64,000 nucleotides of DNA from assembly GCA_020310875.1 (NCBI GenBank), contig CM035407.1, forward strand, positions 224,594,545 to 224,658,544, read 5' to 3'. The notes beneath the pieces are model-generated. The model ran no database searches and was not told where the DNA came from. It was given only the letters and a program-made list of their open reading frames with translations. Positions 45,594 to 55,553 of this stretch are shown here, in pieces. A program made the position numbers and the translations under genes. The number at the start of each line of letters is the position of its first letter. Positions within the stretch are counted from its first letter, which is position 1. Source of the stretch: Ceratopteris richardii. Its lineage: Eukaryota; Streptophyta; Polypodiopsida; Polypodiales; Pteridaceae.

Positions 45594-46087
45594 ATGGATA
45601 GGACAAAGAAGACAGCAAGGAATTCTCTCCAATCACAACATGGAAACTCCGAAGTGTAAGCCTTGCCATACGTTTTGTTGTGTTCTATTTTAAAGCCTTG
45701 CCATCCATTTTAAATTTAAGTTTACCTTGCAGTGCTGCTAAGCTTCTCAAAATGCATATTGATCAAAACATTCCAAGAATTCCTAAATTGAATGAAGAAC
45801 AAAGGTTTGGATACATTCAAATACATCTGCCATTACAGAAAGACAACACCTCATGTGGCTGGAGAGTGATTGAAAATGCAGTAAGGTTCTTGGAGAGCAG
45901 GTTTTACAATCCTGAGTTAAACTTGTCATACTATCCAGGTGCTTGGGTCATCTTGATCAAGGAGAGAGCAATAAATGCCATTATGAAACATGCAATATGC
46001 CCTTATGATCCAAACTCACCTCCACCACCACACCACATAAGAAGAAGTCTAAAGAAAAGAAGAAAGGGTTTCCTATTCACTCCCTAG
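45594..46087 (+). CDS. Ulp1/C48-like small gene, right copy in G
   Basis: ATG at 45594, immediately after a TTTTTGTAG acceptor, gives M-D-R-T-K-K-T-A-R. A 77-bp GT-AG intron (45656-45732) joins it to 45733-46087. The Q-K-D-N-T-S-C-G-W-R-V-I-E-N-A block is intact and the frame goes on past the point broken in the left copy, through E-R-A-I-N-A-I-M-K-H to a Pro-rich P-N-S-P-P-P-P-H and a basic tail ending at 46087. Ulp1-like proteases are known cargo of several plant DNA transposon families. Here the match is to one motif only, so the call is tentative. Confidence 0.55.
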
Positions 46088-46319
46088 TGAAGCATGGGCC
46101 AAAGAATAAGAGTAGAGGTGAGGGCTCCAAAAAGGACAGAAAAGAAGGGTGAAACATTATATTTTTGAAATGTAAGATTGTAATCTAATATGTAACCAAC
46201 ACATGTTGGAAGATTTATTGATGTACAAATTTTATGTAATTATGCTAGTCTTCATCTGGAAGATGGTCATTGTAACTATATTTATATGCCTTGAGTAATG
46301 TAATGTTGCATTGATCCTC

Positions 46320-47240
46320 TTGAGAACTAAGCAAAATTGACTTCATTGCATGGTTCAAGAAAAATTGAATTGGTCCTATCATGTTGAAAAGTTATTCATG
46401 TTGAAAAGTTAAAATGTGTGAAGAGGATGGAGACGTTTTTATGACATGACCGATGCAAGCAATATGGGCAATCGGACAATTTCGGATGGCTCATATCGCT
46501 TGTATCGATCGTGTCATCCACTCTTTTCCATTTTGTCATACCATCCATTTTGTCATATGCAAGTTCATGTATAATCATTGCACCATTGAAACCTCATCAA
46601 AATGTTGAAATTAATCAAAAAAATTTCCAATATGAATATAGTCCATAAAAATCCATAATTGAAGTGATGTAATGAGTCACATTCTTAGTTACCATCCTGC
46701 AAAGGAAAATCAATGGAAGTATGGAAAAAGGTTCTAAAAGGGGAGATATATTATGTAAGAATTTCTTGGTTTATATTCTTGAATCACCTATAATTTACTC
46801 ATGCAAGTTCCTTTATAATCATTGCACAATAGAAACCTCATCAAAATCTTGAAATTAAACAAAAAAATGCCAATATGAATGTAGTCCTTAAAAAGACATA
46901 ATTGAAGTGATGTAATCAGTCACATTCTTAGTCACCATCCTATAGAAAAGTTAAATGTGAAGAGGATAGAGAAGTTTTTATGACATGACCGATGCAAGCG
47001 ATATGGGCAATCAGAGAATTTCGGATGGCCCATATCGCTTGTATCGGTCGTGTCATCCAATCTTTTCCATTTTGTCATACCATCCATTTTGTCATATGCA
47101 AGTTCTTATATAATCATTGCACCATTGAAACCTCCTTAGAATCTTGAAATTAAACAAAAAAATGCCAATATTAATAGAGTCCATAAAAAGACATAATTGA
47201 AGTGATGTAATCAGTCACATTCTTAGTCACCATCCTGCAA
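46320..47240. repeat. Right arm of G: mirrored tandem repeats with two palindromes
   Basis: Inverse of 40400-41240. Palindromes at 46441-46518 and 46980-47056; the CAGTCACATTCTTAGTCACCATCC segment recurs at about 46680, 46915 and 47212. Confidence 0.7.
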
Positions 47241-48037
47241 AGAAAAATCAATGGAAGTTTGAAAAAAAGCTTCTTAAAGAAGGAGACTTGTTACAATCTA
47301 AAGGGTTGGAACTTGATCACCCTGGGTGGCAGGCAAGTTATGCAAGATACTGTTTTCTCTGATCTAATGTTAACTAATGCATCATCAATTGAGAATCTGA
47401 ACTGTGATGATGCCTCATTAAGGTATTCTAGGAGCTCCCTTACATTTCTGAATTTCCAATTTGCAGTGATAATTATTTTTGTAGATTGAAAATCTGGATG
47501 AATCGGTACTTCTGGACAGCTCTCCTCTGAATCCAAGCTATCCAAAGTCCAAGCTCTTTTGTACATTACCTGTATTTTGTAGAAGCTTTGGATCTTTTCT
47601 TAGATGAACATCGCCACCATGAAATCCCATTTTTGAAAGTAGAGATTCACATTTTTTAATGAAAATCCCTCTAATATAGTGTGTTTTGTAAATAGTTTAT
47701 GTATTGCAGATAATTCCTTGAAATCTCCTAGAGCCTTGAATGATAGCCTTGTAAACCATCCTTACCATCTCCTACAAATCTAATTACATCATGAATATTA
47801 TAAAAAGGGGGATACCTTCCAATTTGTGGATCAATTGGATAAACAAATCCATTTGCCCATATGTCGATATGTTTCTTGCCTTCTTTCTACAATCCATCGA
47901 CTTCAGAATGTTGAAGAGCCCTTTGACATACCTTTCTTGTCATTGCATACTGCGAGCTGCACTGTTGATATGGAACTTATCACAATGATTTTGGCTAGTT
48001 GAAGCTGAGTGAGAGTTCTTGTGTTGAGGTTCTCCAT
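47240..48037 (-). pseudogene. Right inward-reading gene of G (unknown protein)
   Basis: A minus-strand TATA-like stretch CTATATAATG (48144-48153) precedes an ATG at 48037 (M-E-N-L-N-T-R-T-L). The following frames are interrupted. The 3' part 47566-47291 is open: W-T-L-D-S-L-D-S-E-E, P-I-H-P-D-F-Q-S-T-K-I-I-I-T-A-N-W-K-F-R-N-V, ending P-P-R-V-I-K-F-Q-P-F-R-L. Its mirror at 40075-40350 is frameshifted. The family is unknown to me. Confidence 0.45.
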
Positions 48038-48376
48038 GATCTACTACGAAGAGTGACGGAAAAGTATCTAAAATGACATGAAAGAGAGAAACAAGCCTGC
48101 TATGGAAACTAGAGTAAAAAAAGTGCGAAACGTCATAAGCACACATTATATAGGTCCGTGAAGAAGAGGAAAATTCAAATTTTCATGAACGTGCGATAAA
48201 ACTTCGAGGCATAAGATATCACACATACTTTTCATGATTATTACACGAGTTTCTCTCTCTTCAAAATTTGCACAAGATACGTTTTAAATGCGCTTACACG
48301 GAATTTTTTAAAATGATTTGACAACTTTAATCCAGATTAAGCACAACTAATTGAAATCCTTACACGGCCCTTTTTT

Positions 48377-48396
48377 GGCCGTTTTTCACCCTAATG
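48377..48396 (-). repeat. Right terminal inverted repeat of G
   Basis: GGCCGTTTTTCACCCTAATG, exact inverse of the left end. Just inside, the motif TTACACGG occurs at about 48293 and 48360, possible subterminal binding repeats. Confidence 0.93.
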
Positions 48397-49110
48397 TTTC
48401 TAATTCATTTACTATTTTTACAAAAACGTCGCTTTCTAAGCGATCTACTATTTTTATAAAAATATCTAAAATACTATGTTTTATCTATCTTCAAAAATAT
48501 TTTAATAAATCCATGTGGGTTCAATCCCTCATGCTTTTTCACTTATTAAATCAAAACAGAATCATATTAAAAACCTCAAAACATTACAATTCATATAAAA
48601 TTCCATTATTTCATAAGGTGTGCATCCTATAACATTCCATAAATCAGGACCCCTCCTCAAGTGTGCATCCGATTATACGCAAAATTGAGTTTTATTAATA
48701 AAAAGACGATCCCTTTTTGGAATAATGCAAATCAGCCTTGAACTTATTTATTGAAATTCCAATATAAAGATCTTACGTAGATAACGAAAACTTGGAAAAA
48801 GCATACTACAAAAAAGTTTTTCAAAAAAAATCAGATCACACCATGCTTTCCTCTTTTTCAGTTTTTGTTTCTTAACATGAAATTCTTAGCTTTTGAGTTC
48901 ACTCCCCAACGTGGGATTCGCGACGAGAAGAGATAAAGATCTCTTTCTCGTGGGTGATTTTTGTAATAAAGCAAGCATATCGTGTGCAAATCAATGCTAC
49001 ACATAAGTGTACATGTTCATGTTATTATCACCTTCAATCAATCAAGCTTGACAACGATGATGGTAGCAACAACTTGGAAGTAAGTCTTTGGATTCTATAT
49101 CTTCGCTTCA
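48397..49110 (-). repeat. Gypsy LTR/flank, copy 2, right part
   Basis: Continues the match to copy 1 from about 3290 to 3990, including TCGCTTTCTAAGCGATC near 48427-48444. Non-coding. Confidence 0.7.
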
Positions 49111-49129
49111 CTTCACTTTGCCTCCACTA

Positions 49130-50039
49130 TGGGAGACCGTCAGCATCATCTTGCAAGCTCTAAACTCAGAGACCATTGATCTATAGAGAATACCCAAGTA
49201 CAAGGTCATTGAACATCTAAGATGCACCAAGGAAGGCTTGAGTATGGAGGAGGGTAGCAATAGGCTCAATGACTTCGGATACAATAAGCTCGAAGAGAAG
49301 CATGAGAGGAAGTTCTTGAAATTCCTTGGTTTTATGTGGAATCTGTTCTCAAGGGTTATGGAAGATGTTGTTATGGCAATCACATTGGCCAATGGTCCGT
49401 ACAAGGGAGGAAGTGCTCCATCTCATTGGGAGGATTTGTGGTGATTATGTTCTTGCTGCACATTAACTCTACCATCTCCTTCATTGAGGAAAATAATGTT
49501 GGAAATATTGCTGCTCCACTAATGGCAAGGCTTGCACCAAAGGCTAAGGTCTTTGGGATGGATGTTGGAGTGAACAAGAAGATGCTTCCATTCTTGTTCC
49601 GAGTGACATAATCGATATAAAGTTGGGTGAAACCATTGTAGTCGATGCTCGCATTTCGAGGGTGATCCTTTAAAATTTGACCAATCTACCCTCACAAGGG
49701 AGTTTTTTCCTATTACCAAGAACCCAAGAGATGAGGTATTTTCTGGCTCAACTTGTAAGCAGGGGGAGATTGAGGTAGTCATGATTGCCACTGATGCCCA
49801 CACTTTCTTAGATAAAGCCAGCCATCTGGTCGATTCCACTCATTAAGTCAACCAGTTTCAGAAGGTCTTGACCTCCATTGGAAATTTTTGCATCTACTCG
49901 ATTGCTAGAGGCATGATATGGAGATCATTGTCATGTACGCTATACAACAAAGAGCATACAATGAGGGGATCAACAACCTCTTGCTGTTGCTTATTGGTGG
50001 AATTCTGATTGCTATGCCTATCGTCCTTTTTGTTACCAT
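49130..50039 (+). pseudogene. Plasma-membrane H+-ATPase retro-pseudogene, copy 2, 5' part
   Basis: Matches 4013-4940 of copy 1: [47 protein letters not shown] (closer to intact family members than copy 1), [17 protein letters not shown], then the membrane segment. It is cut by element E after GTTACCAT at 50039. Several frameshifts. Confidence 0.87.
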
Positions 50040-50269
50040 TGTTGATATATTTAGGTAGTGATGTGTGTGAACACACTAGGACCACCGGGGCACTTTTTTC
50101 CCTCTTTAGGAGGTTTTTTCCCCCGGCTTGTATATACGCCTATTGCCCTAATGGGCTACTTATCTTTGTACATTCTCTAGTAATACATTTAGTATTGTGT
50201 GTTTATGCTCCAAGCTTCTTCTTCTTCCTTGTGCTGTTCGTGTGCTTCCGCAGACATCTATCTCCAACA
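50040..50269 (+). repeat. Element E 5' LTR
   Basis: TGTTGATATATTTAGG ... ATCTCCAACA. A TATA-like TGTATATACG is at about 50129-50138. Confidence 0.95.
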
Positions 50270-50271
50270 AT

Positions 50272-50283
50272 TGGTATCAGAGC
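50272..50283 (+). other. Element E primer binding site
   Basis: TGGTATCAGAGC, exact initiator-Met type site, two bases after the LTR. Confidence 0.95.
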
Positions 50284-50624
50284 AGGTCGTCGCTTCATCT
50301 AGGGCGCCGTCGACACTCCTCCATTTGCAGTCTCAAAATTGTACAAATTTTGGTGAGCATACTCAGGGTGTTTCCGAGATCAAAACAGCTTCGCTGCGTG
50401 GTGTCGAAATCGCGATCTGAGCTCATTTCAACCTCCGAACATACTATTGCAGCGCTTGTGCAGGCTATTTCATCTTTTTGTGCCAAAGGTATATACCTGT
50501 TTCTGTTCGCCAATATAAGCGTCTCAAAGTCTGCTATAGGTTTAACAGAACTCGTCTGGGCAGTTCCGTTCAACTTTTTGAGATACAGTCAATTTTCTGC
50601 ATCAAGGTATTTTAGTCACCGGCC

Positions 50625-51600
50625 ATGGCTGAAAGCAGTGATGTATTCCGTATGTTGGTTGTTGAGGATAAGTTGGATGGTACCAACTACCCATTATGGG
50701 CTTATATGATGCGACATGTATTGGTTGCAAAAGGATTGTGGAACATTGTGCAAGGTGTTGAAAGACGTCCTGTTACACCTGTAACAACAGGTACTACGAA
50801 TACATGTGCTAGAGCTGATGAAGATGGTGTCAAAGATGATATTGTGCAGATTCCTGTTCATGCTACTCTTTCTGCTGCACCTATTATAGAGCAGATTCGT
50901 TGGGATGGCAGAGATGCCCAGACACATGCATTGATAGCTTTGTCTATTAAACGTGCCATTATTCCTCATATTCGCTCTTGCAGAACAGCTAGGGATGCTT
51001 AGGATACACTTACCACATTGTACCAAGCTAGGAATGAGGCTCGTGTTGCTTACCTCCGAAAACAGTTGGAGAGTGAGCACATGAATGAAGGTGATTCTAT
51101 GGACAGTTTCCTAATAAAGATCAAAGATTTGAAGGAACAGTTGATTTCTGTTGATAAGGTTATACCAGATAGCTCACTTGTGCAGACCGTCCTGAATGGT
51201 CTTCCTGATTCATATCAGAGTTTTGCTTCTACTCTTCGGTTGATGATGAAAGGCAATCCGAATGCCTTATCATTTGAGGAGTTAGTTTCTGTTCTGTTGC
51301 AGGAAGATCGGTCCAGGCAGAACAGGTCCATTATGTGTGTTGCAGATCAAGCTTTCCTGGCTAGTCAGAAGGGCAAAGGAAAATGGAGCTCTTCTACTAG
51401 TAAGCAGAATCTGCAAATGCTGCACATTCGAAGAACCAGGATAAAGATTAGAAGAAATCAAAAAAGCAGAAATTGTTTTGCAAGTACTGTAAAGGGAATG
51501 ATCATATCATAAAGAACTATCCAAAACTGGCTGCAAAAGAGGCAAAGAAAAAGGAGGCTTGAATGGTTGTTGCAGAAGCCTCTACACCAAAAACAGAGTC
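50625..51600 (+). pseudogene. Element E gag
   Basis: ATG at 50625: M-A-E-S-S-D-V-F-R-M-L-V-V. This supplies the gag start missing from A. TAG at 51000-51002 replaces the Trp codon found in A (A-W-D-T). The frame is otherwise open to a frameshift near 51410. The zinc knuckle near 51475 reads C-K-Y-C-x4-H-x4-Y. TGA near 51559 replaces a Gly codon of A. Confidence 0.9.
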
Positions 51601-53250
51601 TACTAATCTTGTGCAGGAAGAAGAATGGGCGTTTACTACTGTTTGCAATTTTGACCCATCTTCTCATGAGCAGTGCATGTCTACAATGGACTCAGATGTT
51701 TAGTACTTTGAGAGTGGGGCGACCAAACATATTACCTCGCAGCGTAGTTTCTTCTCTTCACTCGAGCCTGCCCCTACAGGGAATACTGTCACATGCGCCA
51801 GCAACTCCTCTTATCCTGTTATGGGAGTTGGTAAGATCATTCTGACTACTGCTGATGGTAGTTCTTTCACCTTGTCAGATGCTTTATTTGTGCCAGGGAT
51901 CAAGAAGAATCTGTTATCAATTTCTGCATTAGCCAAGATTGGCTTGGTTGTGAAATTTGTTGATGACAGATGTACAATTCATGATCTGTCAAATGGCGAT
52001 GTTATTATTGCTTCCGGCATTTTATGTCGTGGGCTATATAAGCTCATAGACTATGAAAGATCTGTGACTGATTCGGCATGTGGAGTTCATGATTCTCAGG
52101 CTATGTCAGATGCAAAGCTTTGGCATGCACGCTTTGGACATCTGAATTTTGCTAGCTTACTACGCCTGCAAAAATCTGATATAGTGTCTTCTTTGCCCAA
52201 GCTTCAGGCACTTGGAAAGCATGTATGTGAAGGCTGTATTTTGGGAAAAATGCAGCGTTCCTCCTTTCCAAAAGTTGGTTCAGTTCGGGCTACGCAGAAA
52301 TTGTAGCTTGTACATAGTGACGTATGTGGTCCTATGCAGACACCTTCTTTTGGAAACTACCTTTACTTCGTGACTTTCATTGATGATTTTTCCAGGCACG
52401 CATGGGTATATCCATTGAAGGCAAAGTCCGAAGTGTTCATGTGCCTTAAACAATTTTTGGTTTTGGCTGAAAATCTATCAACATGTAAGATGGGCACCCT
52501 CCGTTCTGATCGAGGGGGGGAATATATGTCTTCTGATTTTAATGCATTTCTGGCTGAACGTGGGATAAAACACCAGTGTACAGTGTCGTATACACCTCAA
52601 CAAAATGGAGTTGCTGAACGAAAGAACAAGTCACTCATGGAGATGGCGAGGTGCATGGTCAAGAGTCAGGCTTTACCACATAGTTTCTGGCTTGAGGCTG
52701 TCATGTGTGCAGCATATGTATTGAACAGGTGTCCCACTAAAGCACTGCAGTCTATCACTCCATATGAGGCTTGGCATGACCGCAAGCCATCTATTGCTCA
52801 TCTGCGTGTTTTTGGTTGTTTGGCATATGCACTAGTGCCTAAACCACATCGCAAAAAATTGGATGATAAGGCAGTAAAATGTATTTTTGTTGGGTACAGT
52901 TCTGAAAGTAAAGGCTATCGTTTGTATTATCCACAGAGTAAACACATTCTGGTTAGCCGTGATGTTGTCTTTGTGGAAAATGCTATTCAGCCATTGCTTT
53001 CATGTACTAAGGAGACATCTGTTAGCTCCAAAGACATGTATGACACTTTGATACCTCTTTTTAGAGGTGGACAGTCTAGTGTTGATCCTAATGAGGCAAC
53101 TTCTCAGCCTTTGCAGGTTTCATATGATGATGCAGATCATTCCATTTCTGATATGATGCACTTGTTGATGAGAGAGCTGATATTAAGCAGGCAAAAACTA
53201 TGCCAAAATGGCTGGTGCAGACTTTGCGTGACAGCAAATTAGATGCACCT
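51601..53250 (+). pseudogene. Element E protease and integrase
   Basis: The protease motif is doubly damaged: TAG at 51701-51703 for Trp, and GAG at 51710-51712, so D-S-G-A reads E-S-G-A. The protease C-terminal part and pre-integrase zinc region (L-W-H-A-R-F-G-H, C-E-G-C) are intact at 51821-52306, ending in TAG for CAG. The integrase core frame 52334-53242 has D-D-F-S-R-H-A-W, R-S-D-R-G-G-E-Y and N-G-V-A-E-R-K-N, with the first catalytic Asp (H-S-D-V-C-G-P) just after the stop. A small deletion near 53145 shifts the linker to the RT. Confidence 0.92.
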
Positions 53251-54878
53251 TTGTCATATCGTACTCGGCCAGGCTCTCATAGTGCCTCCTTTGCATCAGA
53301 TTGCTATGCTATGGCTGCGTCTAGTCTCTGTGATGAGAATGAGCCTGTTTCTTTTGATGAAGCACAGAATTTAGAAAATTGGATGGCTGCTATGCAATCT
53401 GAATATGATGCTATAATGAAGAATGGTACATGGTCTTTATGTGACTTGCCTCCTGGCAAGAAGGCCATTGACACTAAGTGGGTATACAAGCTGAAGCGTA
53501 AACCTGATGGTACAGTTGACAGGTATAAGCCTAGGCTTGTTGCAAAGGGTTATGCGCAGGAAAGAGGCATTGATTTTGATGAGACCTTTGCACCTACATG
53601 TCGTATGACTACTGTTCGGAGCATTTGTGCACTTACAGCCCATCATGGTTGGAATGTACATCAGTTGGACATTAAAACAACATTTCTGAATGGTGACTTG
53701 CATGAAGAAGTGTATGTTTTTCAGCCCCGTGGCTTTATGCAGAAAGGGCATGAAAACCAGGTGTGCATGTTAAAGAAGGCATTATATGGTTTAAAGCAAG
53801 CACCACGTGCTTTGTATGAGAAGATACATGCCTATCTGGTTGCACATGGTTTTGAGAACAGTCCAACTGAAAGCACCTTATATGTTAAGTGTGCTAATGA
53901 TGTGCTTCTGATCATTGTTATCTATGTTGATGACATGTTGCTCACTGGTCCTATTGAGAAGCATATTGTTGATTTCAAGGCTGATTTGCATGCCTCATTT
54001 GAGATGTCTAATTTGGGGCATTTGCATCACTATTTGGGTTTTCAGTTTATGCAAGTTGATGGTGGAATGGCTTTGTGTCAAACAAAATATATTGACACAT
54101 TATTGCAGCGTTTTGGCCTTGAAGACTGTAAGCCTATTGCCACTCCTATGGAGACAGGTTTACGATTGAGTCTTCATGATGTTGGAGATGCATTTGATGT
54201 TGTTCTCTATGAGCAAGCTGTTGGATGCTTGATTTACTTATGCATTACTCGGCCAGATGTTCAGTTTGTTGTCTCACAGATGAGTAGGTTTATGCATTGC
54301 CCAAGAGTCACGCATTAGAAGGTGGTTAAGCGCATCTTTCGCTACTTGAGTGGTACTCGGTTACTTGGGTTGTTTTACCCAAGTGGGGATCACTACTGCC
54401 AGATTTGCATGCTTTTTCTGACTCAGATTGGGTTGGTTGCTATGACACTCGTGTGTCCACCAATGGTTTTTGCTTCATGCGTTGTAGCTCATGTATATCT
54501 TGGTTGAGCAAGAAGCAGCCTACTATGGCCACTTCCAATTGTGAGGCTGAGTATAGGGCAGCTCTCACAACGACTGTTGAGTGTGTGTGGTTGAGACGCC
54601 TTATGGCTGATTTGGGTGTTGGCCAGTCTTCTGCCACCACCATCTTCACTGACAGTCAGAGCGCATTGGCAGTTGCGAGGAACCCTGTGTTCCATGCTCG
54701 CACTAAGCACATTGAGGTGCATTATCACTATGTCAGGGAGAGGTTCTCTGCTGGGGAGATCAGCTTGGCATATGTGCCCATGCAAGAGAACATTGCAGAC
54801 CTTTTCACGAAGGCTCTGCCTAGGGAGAAGTTTGAAGCTTTCCACAAAGCTTTGGGCTTACTTCCTTTTGTGGAGTGA
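53200..54878 (+). pseudogene. Element E reverse transcriptase and RNase H
   Basis: Open from 53200 to 54318 with T-K-W-V-Y-K-L-K-R-K, Y-K-P-R-L-V-A-K-G (Pro for Ala), L-D-I-K-T-T-F-L-N-G, L-Y-G-L-K-Q-A-P, Y-V-D-D-M-L-L-T-G (intact, about 53920) and T-R-P-D-V. TAG at 54316-54318 stands where A has Trp. A frameshift at about 54385 leads to RNase H S-D-S-D-W-V-G and C-E-A-E-Y, ending at 54878 with L-L-P-F-V-E. Longer open frames than A. Confidence 0.93.
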
Positions 54879-54952
54879 TTTCCACATAGTTTGGCACTTC
54901 CTTATACATGAGTGCCAGCTCCTTGTTCACCGCATCACTCCCAGGGGGGATT

Positions 54953-55182
54953 TGTTGATATATTTAAGCAGTGATGTGTGTGAACACACTAGGATCACCG
55001 GGACACTTTTTTCCCTCTTTAGGAGGTTTTTTCCCCCGGCTTGTATATACGCCTATTGCCCTAATGGGCTACTTATCTTTGTACATTCTCTAGTAATAGA
55101 TTTAGTATTGTGTGTTTGTGCTCCAAGCTTCTTCTTCTTCCTTGTGTTGTTCGCGTGCTTTTGCAGACATCTATCTCCAACA
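54953..55182 (+). repeat. Element E 3' LTR
   Basis: Begins TGTTGATATATTTAAG after CCAGGGGGGATT and ends ATCTCCAACA, followed by the target duplicate ACCAT. Confidence 0.96.
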
Positions 55183-55553
55183 ACCATGGCCATTGGGTCC
55201 CATCACCTTTCGCACCAAGGGGCTATCACTAAGTGCATGACTACTATCGAACAACTCGCAAGCATGGATGTCTTGTGTAGTGATAAGATAGGCACACTAA
55301 TATTGATAAAGCTCACAATCGATAAGAAATTGGTTGAATGCTTTTCGTAAGGTGTTGATAAGGACATGGTTGTTCTTCTTGCAAGAAGAACTTATAGAAC
55401 AGAGAAATAGGATGTTGTTGACACTGCTATAGTCGGCATGCTTATTGATCCAAAGAATGCACAAGCTAGTCTTCAAGAGATTCACTTTCTCATGTTCAAA
55501 CCTATTGATAAGAGAATTGAACTCACATATATAGACTCTCGTGATGGTAGATG
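55183..55553 (+). pseudogene. Plasma-membrane H+-ATPase retro-pseudogene, copy 2, 3' part
   Basis: Resumes the frame cut at 50039: [23 protein letters not shown] (Asp codon 55282-55284), then the counterparts of V-D-K-D-M-V-V-L-L and [11 protein letters not shown]. It shares DKIGTL with copy 1, so this change predates the duplication. It ends at 55553, where gypsy sequence begins; copy 1 goes on for another 600 bp. Confidence 0.88.

Larger units (their letters stand above)
39003..48396. mobile_element. Element G: 9.4-kb terminal-inverted-repeat element, inverted dimer structure
   Basis: Both ends carry the same perfect 20-bp terminal repeat. Inside, about 40100-43440 is the imperfect inverse of about 44245-47550, with a spacer of about 800 bp. 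The outer ~0.9-1.1 kb at each end are unrelated to each other beyond the terminal repeat. Each half carries a gene reading inward from the end and a gene reading outward from the centre. The empty site is at about 3286 in block copy 1. A clear target-site duplication is not visible; at most 1-3 bp are consistent. No DDE transposase was recognised. It may be a non-autonomous DNA transposon or an unknown superfamily. Confidence 0.82.
50040..55182 (+). mobile_element. Ty1/copia element E, full length (5143 bp)
   Basis: LTRs 50040-50269 and 54953-55182 (230 bp each, about ten differences by eye), primer site TGGTATCAGAGC at 50272, gag to RNase H, polypurine tract CCAGGGGGGATT. Target duplication ACCAT at 50035-50039 and 55183-55187. 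Copy 1 of the H+-ATPase shows the empty site at about 4935-4945. Element E therefore sits inside the coding part of copy 2. It belongs to the same family as A. Confidence 0.97.

Noticed and set aside
40571-47056. CRISPR-like array from the repeated palindromes in G
   Set aside because: Spacing is irregular (about 120 bp to several kb), units are long imperfect hairpins, there are no uniform spacers, and the context is plant nuclear DNA.
39003-48396. CACTA-type transposon assignment for G
   Set aside because: The ends start CATTAGGG, not CACTA/CACTG, no TNPD/TNPA-like protein was seen and no 3-bp target duplication is clear.
39003-48396. Assembly artefact as the cause of the large palindrome in G
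   Set aside because: The two arms differ by many substitutions and indels and have different outer ends, so they are two diverged sequences and not one read twice. Long reads would still be useful.
18613-50283. tRNA gene pieces at TGGTATCAGAGC sites
   Set aside because: Only the 12-base primer complement is present each time, directly inside an LTR; no cloverleaf.
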